A DNA stretch of 64,000 nt from Calothrix sp. PCC 7716 (GCF_019977735.1 NZ_AP025018.1:8250580-8314579), one strand, 5' to 3'; counted from the first letter of the stretch, positions 30,263 to 39,740 are shown. Notes: generated by a model from the letters alone, not told the origin. Numbers and translations are program-made.

Positions 30263-31162
30263 ATGACCGAATTCAAATTAATAGTCATATGTGGTGCAAC
30301 AGCGACTGGGAAATCTGGCTTGGCGTTAGAATTAGCAACACGACTCAACACCATAATTATTAGTGCAGACTCACGTCTAGTTTACCGTGAGTTTGATATT
30401 GGTACCGCCAAACCCACACCATCAGAGCTTGCAATGGTACCCCACTATATGATTGATATCTGCGACCCACTTGACACAATGACAGTTGCAGATTATCAAG
30501 ACCAAGTTCACAACTTAATACAAACCTTTAAAGAAACAACCCCTCTCTTAGTCGGTGGTACAGGTTTATATATAAAATCAATCGTACAGGGTATGAAAAT
30601 ACCAAGAGTGGCGCCGAACAATAACTTAAGAACCCAACTAGTAGAAACATTCACTCAAAGTCAACTATACGCAATGCTGCTGCAAGTAGACTCAACTGCC
30701 GCATCAAAAATCCATCCTAACGACTCAGTACGAACCCTTAGAGCATTAGAAGTATTTTATATTACAGGTATACCAATATCAAAACAACAAGGAGAAAACC
30801 CTCCTTCCTACCCCATCCTGCAAATAGGTTTAGATAGCAACCCTACGCATTTAACACAGCGCATTACTCAACGTACCGAAAAAATGATAGAAGACGGATT
30901 TATAGCAGAAGTCGAATATTTATCTTCTAAATACGGCGCCGACCTACCACTATTGAATACACTAGGCTATCAAGAAATTCGACAATACTTAGCAGGCAAA
31001 ATTCCTCTGTCAAGAGCTAAAGAGTTAACAGTACTACACACCCGACAATTTGCCAAAAGACAACGAACATGGTTTCATGCATATCCAGAAATTGAATGGT
31101 TTGACATTCAATCACCTAACCTCGATGAGCAAATATGGCAGAGAGTACAAAAATTCTTATGA
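30263..31162 (+). CDS. miaA: tRNA dimethylallyltransferase MiaA
   Basis: 299 residues from MTEFKLIVICGATATGKSG; the six residues before it in frame are rejected. P-loop GATATGKS, the substrate motif SADSRLVYREFDIGTAKP, and LLVGGTGLYIKSI are visible. It prenylates A37 of tRNAs that read UNN codons. One oddity: the usual DSRQVY reads DSRLVY here, a Gln to Leu change beside the tRNA site. The stop overlaps the start of the next gene. Confidence 0.92.
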   Translation: MTEFKLIVICGATATGKSGLALELATRLNTIIISADSRLVYREFDIGTAKPTPSELAMVPHYMIDICDPLDTMTVADYQDQVHNLIQTFKETTPLLVGGTGLYIKSIVQGMKIPRVAPNNNLRTQLVETFTQSQLYAMLLQVDSTAASKIHPNDSVRTLRALEVFYITGIPISKQQGENPPSYPILQIGLDSNPTHLTQRITQRTEKMIEDGFIAEVEYLSSKYGADLPLLNTLGYQEIRQYLAGKIPLSRAKELTVLHTRQFAKRQRTWFHAYPEIEWFDIQSPNLDEQIWQRVQKFL

Positions 31163-31881
31163 ATATTATAACATTAATCTCTATTAGTCTTAACTTGCTA
31201 GCATTTATATTAGCTTGTTTCTTGACCATTAAAAACGGAGGAATAGATTATTGGCGCCAAAAACTTTCTAATATAAACATCTCTAATATATCAGATGTAC
31301 ACAACCCACCATATTACATACATAAAACGAGTCAATTTGAAATATTGCCAATAAAACTTAACACAATAATTTTTCTTGGAGACAGTATAACCGATGAAGG
31401 AGAATGGACAGAGTTGTTAGAAAAGCCGAACATTCAGAACCGTGGTATATCTGGTGACACCACAGAGAGAATATTAAGGCGCCTAGATACAATTATCAAA
31501 AATTATCCCAAACAAATATTTCTCATGGTTGGTATTAATGACTTACACATGCTCAAAAAAACAGTGGAAGCAACAGTAGAGGGGTATAAAAAAATCTTAA
31601 ACCAGTTTCGAGAAAAATTACCTAACACTCAAGTGTATATTCAAAGCGTCTTACCTGTGAACAATAATATCTACTTGTATTGGGCAGATAACCAGAAAGT
31701 TATAGACTTGAATAAAGAGTTACAAAACTTAGCACTACAGTATAACTATAAATATATAGATATACATTCTCATCTATTAGATACACAGCAACAACTCGGC
31801 GCCGAGTTTACGAGTGATGGACTACATTTAAATGGGAAAGGGTATTTAATTTGGAAAAAAGTTATAAAGGACAGTTTGTAA
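31159..31881 (+). CDS. Membrane-anchored SGNH/GDSL hydrolase
   Basis: 240 residues from MNIITLISISLNLLAFILACF; the upstream in-frame start lies inside miaA. One N-terminal anchor (about 3-24), then the esterase domain: block I IIFLGDSITDEGEW (catalytic Ser), block III MVGINDL (Gly/Asn of the oxyanion hole), block V TSDGLHLNGKGY (catalytic Asp and His). It is likely an extracytoplasmic esterase or acetylhydrolase. ATGA overlap with miaA indicates co-translation. Confidence 0.85.
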   Translation: MNIITLISISLNLLAFILACFLTIKNGGIDYWRQKLSNINISNISDVHNPPYYIHKTSQFEILPIKLNTIIFLGDSITDEGEWTELLEKPNIQNRGISGDTTERILRRLDTIIKNYPKQIFLMVGINDLHMLKKTVEATVEGYKKILNQFREKLPNTQVYIQSVLPVNNNIYLYWADNQKVIDLNKELQNLALQYNYKYIDIHSHLLDTQQQLGAEFTSDGLHLNGKGYLIWKKVIKDSL

Positions 31882-31919
31882 TCTGTCCTACAAAATAACA
31901 TAGATATTATACCGAATCG

Positions 31920-32174
31920 TTATTGAACGTTAAATAGCGTGTTATTATAATATCTTTTCATCAAGCTTTCATAAGTTTTTGTAATTTTGGCTTGCTCCGT
32001 TTGTCGGTCAGCCAATTTGATGATAAATATAAATGGCACAAAAAATAAAACTAAGCCTAAAAATGCACCTAACCCAATCACCAAAAAGCAAGCAATCAAC
32101 CCATAAATTAACTGTGATGTATAATTAGTCGCAGGTGCCGCTGTTACATCACCACAACCTTCTAAGTTACGATA
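31920..32174 (-). CDS. Small membrane protein
   Basis: 84 residues from MYRNLEGCGDVTAAPA (a start at 32207 would add 11). A soluble N-terminus is followed by a long hydrophobic segment that could form two helices (about 27-65: QLIYGLIACFLVIGLGAFLG, VLFFVPFIFIIKLA), then a basic amphipathic tail. The family is not recognised. It is convergent with the SGNH hydrolase gene. Confidence 0.5.
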   Translation of the reverse strand, partial: YRNLEGCGDVTAAPATNYTSQLIYGLIACFLVIGLGAFLGLVLFFVPFIFIIKLADRQTEQAKITKTYESLMKRYYNNTLFNVQ

Positions 32175-32278
32175 CATATATGATTGGGTTAAAAATAAAA
32201 AATACACTTAACATCGTTATCATATCCTCTTACCTAGGGGAGACAGTGTTAAAAAGCTAACAAGTATTAAAAATTATA

Positions 32279-32305
32279 GTTTTGTGCGCCATTGGCGCAC
32301 AAAAC
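32279..32305. terminator. Perfect 12-bp hairpin before a kinase gene
   Basis: GTTTTGTGCGCC and GGCGCACAAAAC around ATT, only 26 bp before the ATG of the histidine kinase at 32331. The very short loop and T/A flanks make it a good bidirectional terminator. Being in the leader, it may also be a transcription or translation control element of the kinase. Confidence 0.55.
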
Positions 32306-32330
32306 AAAATATGTGTGTAATAAATAAATT

Positions 32331-33560
32331 ATGTTTACCCGTAGTCGTCGTAACCTAGCTTACTTGTTTGCTCTGCCAATGGGTAGTATCCTTGTTGTCT
32401 TTGCAGGGGTTGCTTATTATTTGGGAGTTGAGCAGGAACTAAAGGTATTTGATGAGACTTTGTTCAATAGAGCTAAAGCTGTTGTAAATCAAGCGCGTTA
32501 CTCTGGAGGCGCCTTACAATATAACTTAGATAGCTCTGTACTCTTAAATGGTGATTCTAAGGATATACGCTTATATGATAGTCAACGCGAATTAATTGAG
32601 CATCGTGGAAAAAAAGCGGAGCGTGTATTACTTGTATCCCCAGGTTTTCGGACGATATATATAAGTCAAACAAAACAGCGTTTGAGACAAGCAACGCTGG
32701 CAGTTCACAAAAATAAATATTTATTGATTGGATATATACAAATAAATGCTCCATTAACATCGCTAGAAGAAAGACTCAATCGTTATAGATTGTTTTTAGC
32801 TGTTGGTGTACCTATTACTTTTATCATCATTGGAATAACAGGATGGTATTTGGGGGGACTAGCGATGCAACCAACTCGTCGAGCTTACGAGCAGTTACAA
32901 CGCTTTACTGCTGATGCTTCTCATGAACTACGGGCGCCTATTGCTGCAATGTTAAGTAATGCCCAAGTTGCCCTCATACCACCATACGACGAAACCGAGC
33001 AACAATTTAGATTACAGAATATCATCAAAACAGCCAAGTCTATGAGTAGCTTGGTTAGTAACTTACTATTTTTATCACGCCATGAAGGCACCTTAAATTT
33101 AGATAGCTTACCCAATGTCAACCTTGTTGAAGTCTTAAAAACACTCGAAAAAGAATATCAATTTCAAAATAATCATTCTAATCTAACAGTACAACTACCA
33201 GAAAAACCCATATATATCAAAGCCGATGCTGATTTATTAAAACACGCTGTTATTAACCTGCTAGATAACGCCTTTAAATATACTCCCAATCATAAAATAG
33301 TAGAATTAAAACTATTATCACAGCCACACGGCGCCATTATCGAAGTCAAAGATAACGGTATCGGTATTCCCCAAGAAGACTTGCCGCATATATTTGAAAG
33401 ATTTTACCGTGTGGACAAAGCTAGAACTAGAAACTCAGGAGGGTTTGGTTTAGGGTTAGCAATAGTCAAGCAAATAGTACAAGCGCATCAAGGAAAAATA
33501 ACAGTAAATAGCATTGTAGAGAATGGTTCTACTTTTCAAATTAAATTACCCATAGCATAA
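32331..33560 (+). CDS. Membrane sensor histidine kinase
   Basis: 409 residues. Two membrane helices (about 10-29 and 156-178) enclose a ~125-residue periplasmic sensor. Then HisKA with phospho-His in FTADASHELRAPIAAML, N box NLLDNAFKYTPN, G1 DNGIGIP, F box FERFYRVDKARTR, G2 GFGLGLAIVKQ. It is a standard EnvZ/PhoR-like sensor. No response regulator gene is adjacent, so its partner is unknown. Confidence 0.92.
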   Translation: MFTRSRRNLAYLFALPMGSILVVFAGVAYYLGVEQELKVFDETLFNRAKAVVNQARYSGGALQYNLDSSVLLNGDSKDIRLYDSQRELIEHRGKKAERVLLVSPGFRTIYISQTKQRLRQATLAVHKNKYLLIGYIQINAPLTSLEERLNRYRLFLAVGVPITFIIIGITGWYLGGLAMQPTRRAYEQLQRFTADASHELRAPIAAMLSNAQVALIPPYDETEQQFRLQNIIKTAKSMSSLVSNLLFLSRHEGTLNLDSLPNVNLVEVLKTLEKEYQFQNNHSNLTVQLPEKPIYIKADADLLKHAVINLLDNAFKYTPNHKIVELKLLSQPHGAIIEVKDNGIGIPQEDLPHIFERFYRVDKARTRNSGGFGLGLAIVKQIVQAHQGKITVNSIVENGSTFQIKLPIA

Positions 33561-33565
33561 AATGT

Positions 33566-33589
33566 AGCACAGGCTTTCTGGCCTGTGCT
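33566..33589. terminator. Bidirectional terminator
   Basis: AGCACAGGC (33566-33574) and GCCTGTGCT (33581-33589) with a 6-nt loop and T/A-rich flanks, between the convergent kinase and hydrolase genes. Confidence 0.75.
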
Positions 33590-33593
33590 TTAA

Positions 33594-34526
33594 TTATATT
33601 GTTGAAACCCAATCTTTAATAAGTGCATTCACTTGGTCTGGTATTTCGTCATGAGGACAGTGACCAGCATTTAGAAAATGTTCGCTTAAATTTGGGTAAT
33701 AACGACGAAACTGTTTAGAGCGTTCGCGAGCATTCATCCAAGGGTCAGCTTCTCCCCATAATATAAGTAATGGGCAAGTTAATTGTTTTAATAAGATATC
33801 AACCTTTTCGCCTTGGGGAGTGCTGAACATCGAAGCGAAAACATCAAAGGCGCCTTCATCACACGATGGACGATATATATCTTCTACTAATTGGTCGGTG
33901 ATAGCACTTTTATCGAGATATACTTTTTCAAGGGTTTGTCGAATTACCCAACGCTGACGTGAGTATTGAAACATCAAAAATTGAGCAAATGGCTGTTTGA
34001 ATATTAACTTTGCAATATCTCCAAACAATTTTTGCACCATATCAGGTTGTTTGGGCGGTTGAATTTCGCTTTGTACAGCTTCGCTTTGTGAAGATGACTG
34101 AGTATCACTAAATGGCCCAGCACTGTTAAGTAGTATTAACCCCGCTGCTGCATCTGGACGCTGTGCAGCTAGACATAAAGAAGCATAACCACCAAGTGAG
34201 TTACCAGCAAGAACAGCTTTATTACCAATAACCTGGGTAATAAAATCATAAAGTTGGTCACGCCACAAATTACCGCTATACTCTAACTTAGGTTTAGCCG
34301 ACCTACCATAACCAAGTAAGTCGATAGCATATACCTCATAGCTACGCGAAAGCTCTGCGATATTTTTGCGCCAATGGTCAGTAGAGGCGCCGAAACCATG
34401 TACTAATAATAAAGCTGGTTGTCCAACACGTTTTTCTCCAGCTTGGACATAATAAACATTATGTCCTCGCCATTGCCAATACTTGCCAGGAATAGAAGAG
34501 GTAGGATATACCGTAGCTGCCTGCAT
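33594..34526 (-). CDS. Alpha/beta hydrolase
   Basis: 310 residues from MQAATVYPTSSIPGKYWQWRG. Features are the oxyanion strand LLLVHGFGASTDHWR, nucleophile elbow AGNSLGGYAS (Ser), acid in LLILWGEADPW and His in NAGHCPHDEIPDQ. It resembles plant and cyanobacterial pheophytinase-like/haloalkane-dehalogenase-like hydrolases with an insertion (about 150-180, Ser/Gln-rich). The substrate is not known. Confidence 0.85.
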   Translation of the reverse strand: MQAATVYPTSSIPGKYWQWRGHNVYYVQAGEKRVGQPALLLVHGFGASTDHWRKNIAELSRSYEVYAIDLLGYGRSAKPKLEYSGNLWRDQLYDFITQVIGNKAVLAGNSLGGYASLCLAAQRPDAAAGLILLNSAGPFSDTQSSSQSEAVQSEIQPPKQPDMVQKLFGDIAKLIFKQPFAQFLMFQYSRQRWVIRQTLEKVYLDKSAITDQLVEDIYRPSCDEGAFDVFASMFSTPQGEKVDILLKQLTCPLLILWGEADPWMNARERSKQFRRYYPNLSEHFLNAGHCPHDEIPDQVNALIKDWVSTI

Positions 34527-34613
34527 AATTAAGAAATGTAAAGTCACCTTTAACAATCTTAAACTTTTTAGACTACAGGCAAGATACGGAATAACACACC
34601 TTGCATGGAGAGT

Positions 34614-35240
34614 TTATCGCAAATTAGCAGGAACCTCTTTAGGAATAGTCCAGAAGTAAACCGTCCGACCATTAACGTTAGCAGTTTGCTCAGGTTTCCA
34701 GTCACCCATATCAAAAGCGTGAGAAACTATACGAGTACCTGGTTTAAGCTGTTTAAACAACTGTGGTCGCAATTTGACATTAAGTTCTGGTAGCAAATAT
34801 AGTGTCACTACCGTAGCTTTGCTGAAATCACTTTTAAATAAATCTTGTTGAAGGAACGTAACCTTATCGCTTACACCTTCTTTTTTCGCATTTGCGTTAG
34901 CTTCTTTAATACGTTCGGGGTCAATATCTATACCAGTTCCCCTAGTGCCAAACCTTTTTGCCGCAGTAATAGGAATTCTACCGTCACCGCTGCCAAGGTC
35001 AAACAAAATATCATTTTTTCCGACTTTAGCCATTTCTAACATTTTGTCTACAACCTCTGGTGGTGTTGGTACATAAACCACATCAGGGGTACGTTCTTTA
35101 GGCTTTAGAGGCGCCGTCTGCTGTACTTCTTGTGCATTTGTTGTAGGCGCCTGAGCTACGTTTTTTGAGTCAACTTGTTGTGTGCAGCTAGCTAAAAGTA
35201 AGCTACTTACACCTAAAGTTGCGAGTAAAGTTCTGAACAT
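34614..35240 (-). CDS. Lipoprotein SAM-dependent methyltransferase
   Basis: 208 residues. Signal peptide with lipobox LLLASC (Cys at about 19), then a Gln/Pro-rich linker and a class I methyltransferase core: DILFDLGSGDGRIPITAAK (motif I), GTGIDIDPERI, DKVTFLQQDLF and TLYLLPELN. An exported, lipid-anchored methyltransferase is unusual because SAM is cytosolic; the same combination occurs in other cyanobacteria. It follows the permease gene at 35275 in the same direction with a 34-bp gap. Confidence 0.8.
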   Translation of the reverse strand: MFRTLLATLGVSSLLLASCTQQVDSKNVAQAPTTNAQEVQQTAPLKPKERTPDVVYVPTPPEVVDKMLEMAKVGKNDILFDLGSGDGRIPITAAKRFGTRGTGIDIDPERIKEANANAKKEGVSDKVTFLQQDLFKSDFSKATVVTLYLLPELNVKLRPQLFKQLKPGTRIVSHAFDMGDWKPEQTANVNGRTVYFWTIPKEVPANLR

Positions 35241-35274
35241 AATGTTTGATAAGGGGGGAAAAGGTCAAAATGAA

Positions 35275-36606
35275 TTATTGCTTATTACCTAAAAGCAATA
35301 TGGGAACTCCAGTTAACAAGACCAAAACACCGACAGTACCGCCTATACCCGTATAGTTAATGCTGGAGTACAGCAAGTAGGCACACGTGGCACAAAATAG
35401 TAGAGGGATAATGGGATAAAGCGGTACCTTGAAAGGACGTTCAATTTCTGGCTCACGATGACGCAGTACGAATAAGGCAATACCAGACAGAAGGAAAAAG
35501 AACCAAAATACTGGCGCCGTATATTCGACCATTGTCTTAAAGCCGTTACGAGTTATGGCGCCAAGTATTATAAGTAAAAGAGCGATGCCAGCTTGTACCA
35601 AGAGAGCATTCGCAGGTGTACTCTTACTACTCCAGCGACCAAGGAAAGCAAATTTACGAAAATCTTGTCCAAGTGCATAGTTACTGCGGGCGCCTGTAAA
35701 GATAGTGGCGTTTGCCGCACCCAATGCAGAAACAGCAATTAGAAAACTGAGAAACTTCGCTCCGCCTTCACCTAAAGCACGACGCATCAAATCAGCAGCA
35801 GGCGCCTTAGAATTTGCCATATCTACCATACCCAAACCGTGCAAATATGCCAGATTAATTAATAGATAGATAACTGTGATGATGGCGATACTTCCTAATA
35901 ATACCTTTACCATATTACGCCGTGCGCCGCGTACCTCCGCAGAGAGATATGCAGCTTCATTCCATCCACCGTAAGTTAGCAATACAAACACCATTGCTAA
36001 CCCAAAAGTAGTAGTTTGGTCAGGAGCAGGTGCCGTACTTGCTCCTTCGGCAGTAGCAAAAAAAATACCAACACCAATAACAAGCAATAAACCTAAAACT
36101 TTAGCAGCAGTCAGAAGATTTTGTGTCCATCTACCTGAATTAATGCCTATAACGTTTAAAAACGTCAGCACTACAACCGCCAAAACAGCATAAATATCCG
36201 CAGAATATTCTCCTAAAGGTAAAAGCTGTGCAGTATAATCTCCAAACACAAAACCTAGCAAAGCAATTGAACCCGTTTGAACAACCGCCATACGTGCCCA
36301 AGCAAATAGAAATGCCAGCTTGTCACCAAATGCGCGATGTATGTAATGATAAGTCCCACCCGCATGGGGGAATGTAGTTGCTAACTCCGCATAACACAAG
36401 GCGCCGACTAAAGACATTATTCCACCCAGCAACCAAGCAGTTAGTGCAACTTGTGCATTTGCTGTATTAGCCGCAACTAAAGCAGGTGTCTCGAAAATGC
36501 CTACACCAACAACCATTCCCACTATCAAAGCGCCCGCATCAACAGTAGAAAGCGTTGGCTTTGGAGTAGATATTTCTGACTCAGACAGTGTAGTTTTTGA
36601 TGCCAT
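35275..36606 (-). CDS. APC-family amino acid permease
   Basis: 443 residues, about 12 membrane helices. The N-terminal GALIVGMVVGVGIFETPALVA is the helix I glycine motif of APC transporters, and ELATTFPHAGGTYHYIHRAFG and LTYGGWNEAAYLSAEV are typical. It is a proton- or exchange-driven amino acid importer in the plasma membrane. It probably shares a transcript with the methyltransferase downstream. Confidence 0.9.
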   Translation of the reverse strand: MASKTTLSESEISTPKPTLSTVDAGALIVGMVVGVGIFETPALVAANTANAQVALTAWLLGGIMSLVGALCYAELATTFPHAGGTYHYIHRAFGDKLAFLFAWARMAVVQTGSIALLGFVFGDYTAQLLPLGEYSADIYAVLAVVVLTFLNVIGINSGRWTQNLLTAAKVLGLLLVIGVGIFFATAEGASTAPAPDQTTTFGLAMVFVLLTYGGWNEAAYLSAEVRGARRNMVKVLLGSIAIITVIYLLINLAYLHGLGMVDMANSKAPAADLMRRALGEGGAKFLSFLIAVSALGAANATIFTGARSNYALGQDFRKFAFLGRWSSKSTPANALLVQAGIALLLIILGAITRNGFKTMVEYTAPVFWFFFLLSGIALFVLRHREPEIERPFKVPLYPIIPLLFCATCAYLLYSSINYTGIGGTVGVLVLLTGVPILLLGNKQ

Positions 36607-36957
36607 AACATTTATTGGGATGGTTTTACTGATAACGCTCAGATACAGCAGAAACTCTAGTATTATTCAAATTTTAATAATCAATACGTTTTTATTTATA
36701 TACATTTTTCAACAAATGGGTGTGTATAAAAAAATAGCACCAGTGCCAGTGTTTGCTTGACAGGTCAAGACATACTCATACGTTCGTACATTATCAAGTA
36801 TTCAAAACTTTGATAAATCCCCCATGAAAGTTTTATGAAAACATTTTAATAATTTCTTTATATATTTTGCGAAGTTTTTTTATTCAAATAAATATTACTT
36901 TAGGAGGATGCGTTTTTAAAATACCTTATATATTACATCACGTGCCAAAATAGAATG

Positions 36958-37051
36958 ATATCATGTCCGGTTGATTACCCGCCCCGGTAGAGACGTTACA
37001 TGTAACGTCGATACATCGTTTTTATTACGGTTATGCTAGCGGACATGATAT
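36958..37051. promoter_or_regulatory. Paired operator half-sites before the HxlR gene
   Basis: A 12-bp sequence ATATCATGTCCG (36958-36969) is repeated inverted as CGGACATGATAT (37040-37051), 24 bp before the HxlR ATG. Between them lies a GACGTTACATGTAACGTC palindrome (36992-37009). This nested symmetry in an otherwise empty 470-bp region looks like regulator binding sites. Confidence 0.55.
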
Positions 37052-37075
37052 GAGTAGTAAACACATAACAACACT

Positions 37076-37411
37076 ATGCATATCGACTCTGAAAACCATG
37101 CCCGACTCACTTGTGAAGTCGAATCAACAATAAAAGTGATAGGAGGACGTTGGAAAGTTTTGATTATTCGTGAACTAATGACAGTCAAACGCTTTGGCGA
37201 ACTACAGCGCGCGTTACCTGGAATAACTCAAAAAATGTTGACTCAACAACTGCGCGAACTCGAAGACAACGGTATTGTTAGGCGCCAAGTTTACCCACAA
37301 ATCCCGCCAAAAGTAGAATATTCGTTAACACCGCTCGGAGAAACGCTCAAACCCCTCCTCTATGCAATGCACGAATGGGGTGTAAAATATTTACAACAAA
37401 AAAATCAATAA
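37076..37411 (+). CDS. HxlR-family winged-helix regulator
   Basis: 111 residues: TCEVESTIKVIGGRWKVLIIRELMTVKRFGELQ, followed by ITQKMLTQQLRELEDNGIVRR and EYSLTPLGETLKPLL, the standard HxlR signature. Only one N-terminal Cys is seen (residue 14 region), so redox sensing is possible but not shown. It probably binds the paired sites upstream; its target may be itself or the divergent permease. Confidence 0.9.
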   Translation: MHIDSENHARLTCEVESTIKVIGGRWKVLIIRELMTVKRFGELQRALPGITQKMLTQQLRELEDNGIVRRQVYPQIPPKVEYSLTPLGETLKPLLYAMHEWGVKYLQQKNQ

Positions 37412-37425
37412 CTATATAATTTATA

Positions 37426-37827
37426 TCAATTCTCCAAACCTTCCAAATATTCAATTGCTGCATCTAACTGAGATGGATACCCTTGAGAAAAACTTTCAAA
37501 CCAAAGTCCCTCTGGAGAAAGCGGTTCTAACTCAGATAACCAAACTTGCGCTTGCTGCTTTAAAGCATCATGCTTTTTCTGCCGCTCCTCTAACACACGA
37601 ATACGCTCTGCTTCAAGTTCTTGCTGTCGTTGTAACTCTACTGCTAAATCTTTCTCATCAAAATCAGCTTTGACATCAGCCAACAGTTTATCTAGACCAA
37701 TCGGTTTATCTGATGATACAACATTATTAAATGTACGTATGTTCGGACGCTGTGATTGAGATTGTGATTTAGGCGCCTGTGTGTATTCGTTCTGAATTTC
37801 AGCCAGTAGCTTATCAATTTCATCCAT
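37426..37827 (-). CDS. Slr1339-like stress protein
   Basis: 133 residues, highly charged. Start MDEIDKLLAEIQNEY, a Gln/Ser-rich linker, a repeat of the first motif at GLDKLLADVKADF, then a coiled coil (ELQRQQELEAERIRVLEERQ) and the end PSQLDAAIEYLEGLE. This layout matches cyanobacterial proteins annotated as the salt-stress Slr1339 family. The molecular role is unknown. It is convergent with the HxlR gene. Confidence 0.65.
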   Translation of the reverse strand: MDEIDKLLAEIQNEYTQAPKSQSQSQRPNIRTFNNVVSSDKPIGLDKLLADVKADFDEKDLAVELQRQQELEAERIRVLEERQKKHDALKQQAQVWLSELEPLSPEGLWFESFSQGYPSQLDAAIEYLEGLEN

Positions 37828-38134
37828 ATGGTGATGAATATTATTTATTTAAAAGATATTGAGTGCTATTCATCACTATAACCAAAGAAACCCGGTTTAT
37901 AAGTGTTTCTCAGATTTGACATAACTTTACATTCCTTGCCAAATACAAATTCAATGTTAAGTTAGACTAATGAAATGTATAAAGGATATCAATATGATTT
38001 TTTAACCTATGTCTCTACGTAAGCGACTTTGGCTATGTAATTTATTAATGAGTCAGAACGAAGAATTTAAAGTCTTAAATGTATTTGTGTACGTGTTGAG
38101 TGCTATTTATTTAACGCAGTAAGGATAGATAAAT

Positions 38135-38371
38135 ATGAGTTACATGCAGGTAATGTTAGATTTCATTACATGTAAGTTTCCGTTTTGGGGAACATGTAAT
38201 TTTCAGTTTGAGCCAGAAACGAAAACAATATTCATTCAATGCTTAAATTCTGAAGGGAGAGCAAAAATACTCGCAGATGCGTCGAGAATATCAGCATTAG
38301 ATATTAATGTCGAGCAATTTATTATTACAGTTCCGCAATATTCAGATATTATTATTTCTCAGATTCGGTAA
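38135..38371 (+). CDS. Small hypothetical protein
   Basis: 78 residues with two Cys in ITCKFPFWGTCNFQF, then a beta-rich C-terminal half (TIFIQCLNSEG, QFIITVPQYSDIIIS). AAGGA lies 12 bp before the ATG. No family recognised. It precedes the carotenoid-protein genes by 150 bp and may or may not be linked to them. The 300 bases before it are AT-rich and empty. Confidence 0.5.
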   Translation: MSYMQVMLDFITCKFPFWGTCNFQFEPETKTIFIQCLNSEGRAKILADASRISALDINVEQFIITVPQYSDIIISQIR

Positions 38372-38524
38372 ATCTATCGCGAGTAGTGTATATCAGCCTA
38401 TTCAAGGTTGATATACATTGTTATTCTTTTGGATGGCACCACATATGTCTTGAGTAGGGTTATTCGCAAATGATGTTTTGATAATTTGACATTATCAGAG
38501 TATAAATACCAATCGGAGGGAATC

Positions 38525-39016
38525 ATGACCTATACTCAAAGCCCTAACCAAGAGATTAATCAAGTAGCGCAGGCTTTTAGCGGCTTAGAAGTAGATGACC
38601 AACTAGCGTTGTTTTGGTTTGTTTACAAAGAAATGGGTAGTTCTATCACCCCTGCTGCTCCAGGTGCCAGTACAGCTTCAGATGCAATTGCTGAAGGTCT
38701 GTTTAACCAAGTAAAAGAATTATCTCATGAAGAGCAGCTACAAATTCAAAGAGATCTGATAAATAAAGCAGATACTCAATTAAGCCGTCAGTATGGTTCT
38801 TTAAGCGATACAACAAAACTATTGTTCTGGTACTTGCTCGCTCAAGGTATGGATAATGGAACAATTATCCCAATGCCCGAAAATTATGGACTTTCCAGTT
38901 CTGCTCAAGAAGTGTTTGACCAAATCAAACAAAAAGAATTTGAACAACAAATGACCATTTTCCGTGACTATGTAGCACCAATGGGCGCCGAAGCGAAGCC
39001 CGGTGCAGAAATTTAG
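38525..39016 (+). CDS. Helical carotenoid protein (OCP N-terminal-domain homolog)
   Basis: 163 residues from MTYTQSPNQEINQVAQ, with GGAGGG 6 bp before the ATG; a longer in-frame start is ignored. It is all helical and matches the N-terminal domain of the orange carotenoid protein: AFSGLEVDDQLALFWFVYKEMG, LFNQVKELSHEEQLQIQRDLI and SLSDTTKLLFWYLLAQGMDNGTIIPMP. Stand-alone versions (HCPs) bind a keto-carotenoid and quench singlet oxygen or phycobilisome energy. No C-terminal domain (CTDH) gene is adjacent. Confidence 0.88.
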   Translation: MTYTQSPNQEINQVAQAFSGLEVDDQLALFWFVYKEMGSSITPAAPGASTASDAIAEGLFNQVKELSHEEQLQIQRDLINKADTQLSRQYGSLSDTTKLLFWYLLAQGMDNGTIIPMPENYGLSSSAQEVFDQIKQKEFEQQMTIFRDYVAPMGAEAKPGAEI

Positions 39017-39221
39017 ACTTTTATAGCGTGAAGCGGGGAAAGGAAAACCTTTCTCCAACTTCGCGTCTACCTAAAGGTATATAAATATATTTCTACCTTT
39101 TAATAGTGAAGCTAGAAGCTTACATTTTCTAGTGTAGTAGCAAGTACGACATTTACAAGGCAGTAATTATTAAATTGTCGTATACAAAAGCAAATAAAGA
39201 ATCAAATAATTGGAGGTTGTG

Positions 39222-39740
39222 ATGACTTTTGCAGATGTAAAAAACGTACAGACTGTTATATTGAAATACCGCGCATTAAGTGCTGACGATAAGTTGACCG
39301 TTTTAGCTCAACTATATGGAGAAGTAGCAGCAGAAATAGCTCCGACTATTTCTCAGAGCAATGTAACTGATGACGCTGCTACGAATTTAGTTAAGCAAAT
39401 TCAGCAAATGGCTTCAGAACAACAGGTTGATGCTTTACGTGGGTTAGTGGAAGGTAAACAAAGCGACGGAGAAACTGTACTCGATGAGCATCCCACCAAA
39501 GCGCTAGGTGAACTTTTTACAGGTGGTGAGAAAAGCACTTCATTTTCCAGCAAGGAATATGACTCGTTAAGTACTGACTCTCGACTATTTTTCTGGTTTC
39601 AAATAGCTCAAAACCTAGGAAAATCAGTTGTTGGTATACCTGATGACCATATGCCAAATGAACAAGTTTCTGAAGTGTTAGATTTAATTGGAACTCCTGA
39701 AGTTGAAGACTTGGTATCTTTGTTGAAGAAAGCACTGTAG
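39222..39740 (+). CDS. Second OCP-N/HCP-like carotenoid protein
   Basis: 172 residues from MTFADVKNVQTVILKYRAL, with GGAGG 6 bp before the ATG. It has the same fold as its neighbour but is diverged: LSADDKLTVLAQLYGEVA, LVKQIQQMASEQQVDALRGLVEG, YDSLSTDSRLFFWFQIAQNLGKSVVGIP. It is probably an HCP of another clade with its own carotenoid preference. A 205-bp gap with its own leader separates it from the first copy. A terminator follows. Confidence 0.82.
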   Translation: MTFADVKNVQTVILKYRALSADDKLTVLAQLYGEVAAEIAPTISQSNVTDDAATNLVKQIQQMASEQQVDALRGLVEGKQSDGETVLDEHPTKALGELFTGGEKSTSFSSKEYDSLSTDSRLFFWFQIAQNLGKSVVGIPDDHMPNEQVSEVLDLIGTPEVEDLVSLLKKAL

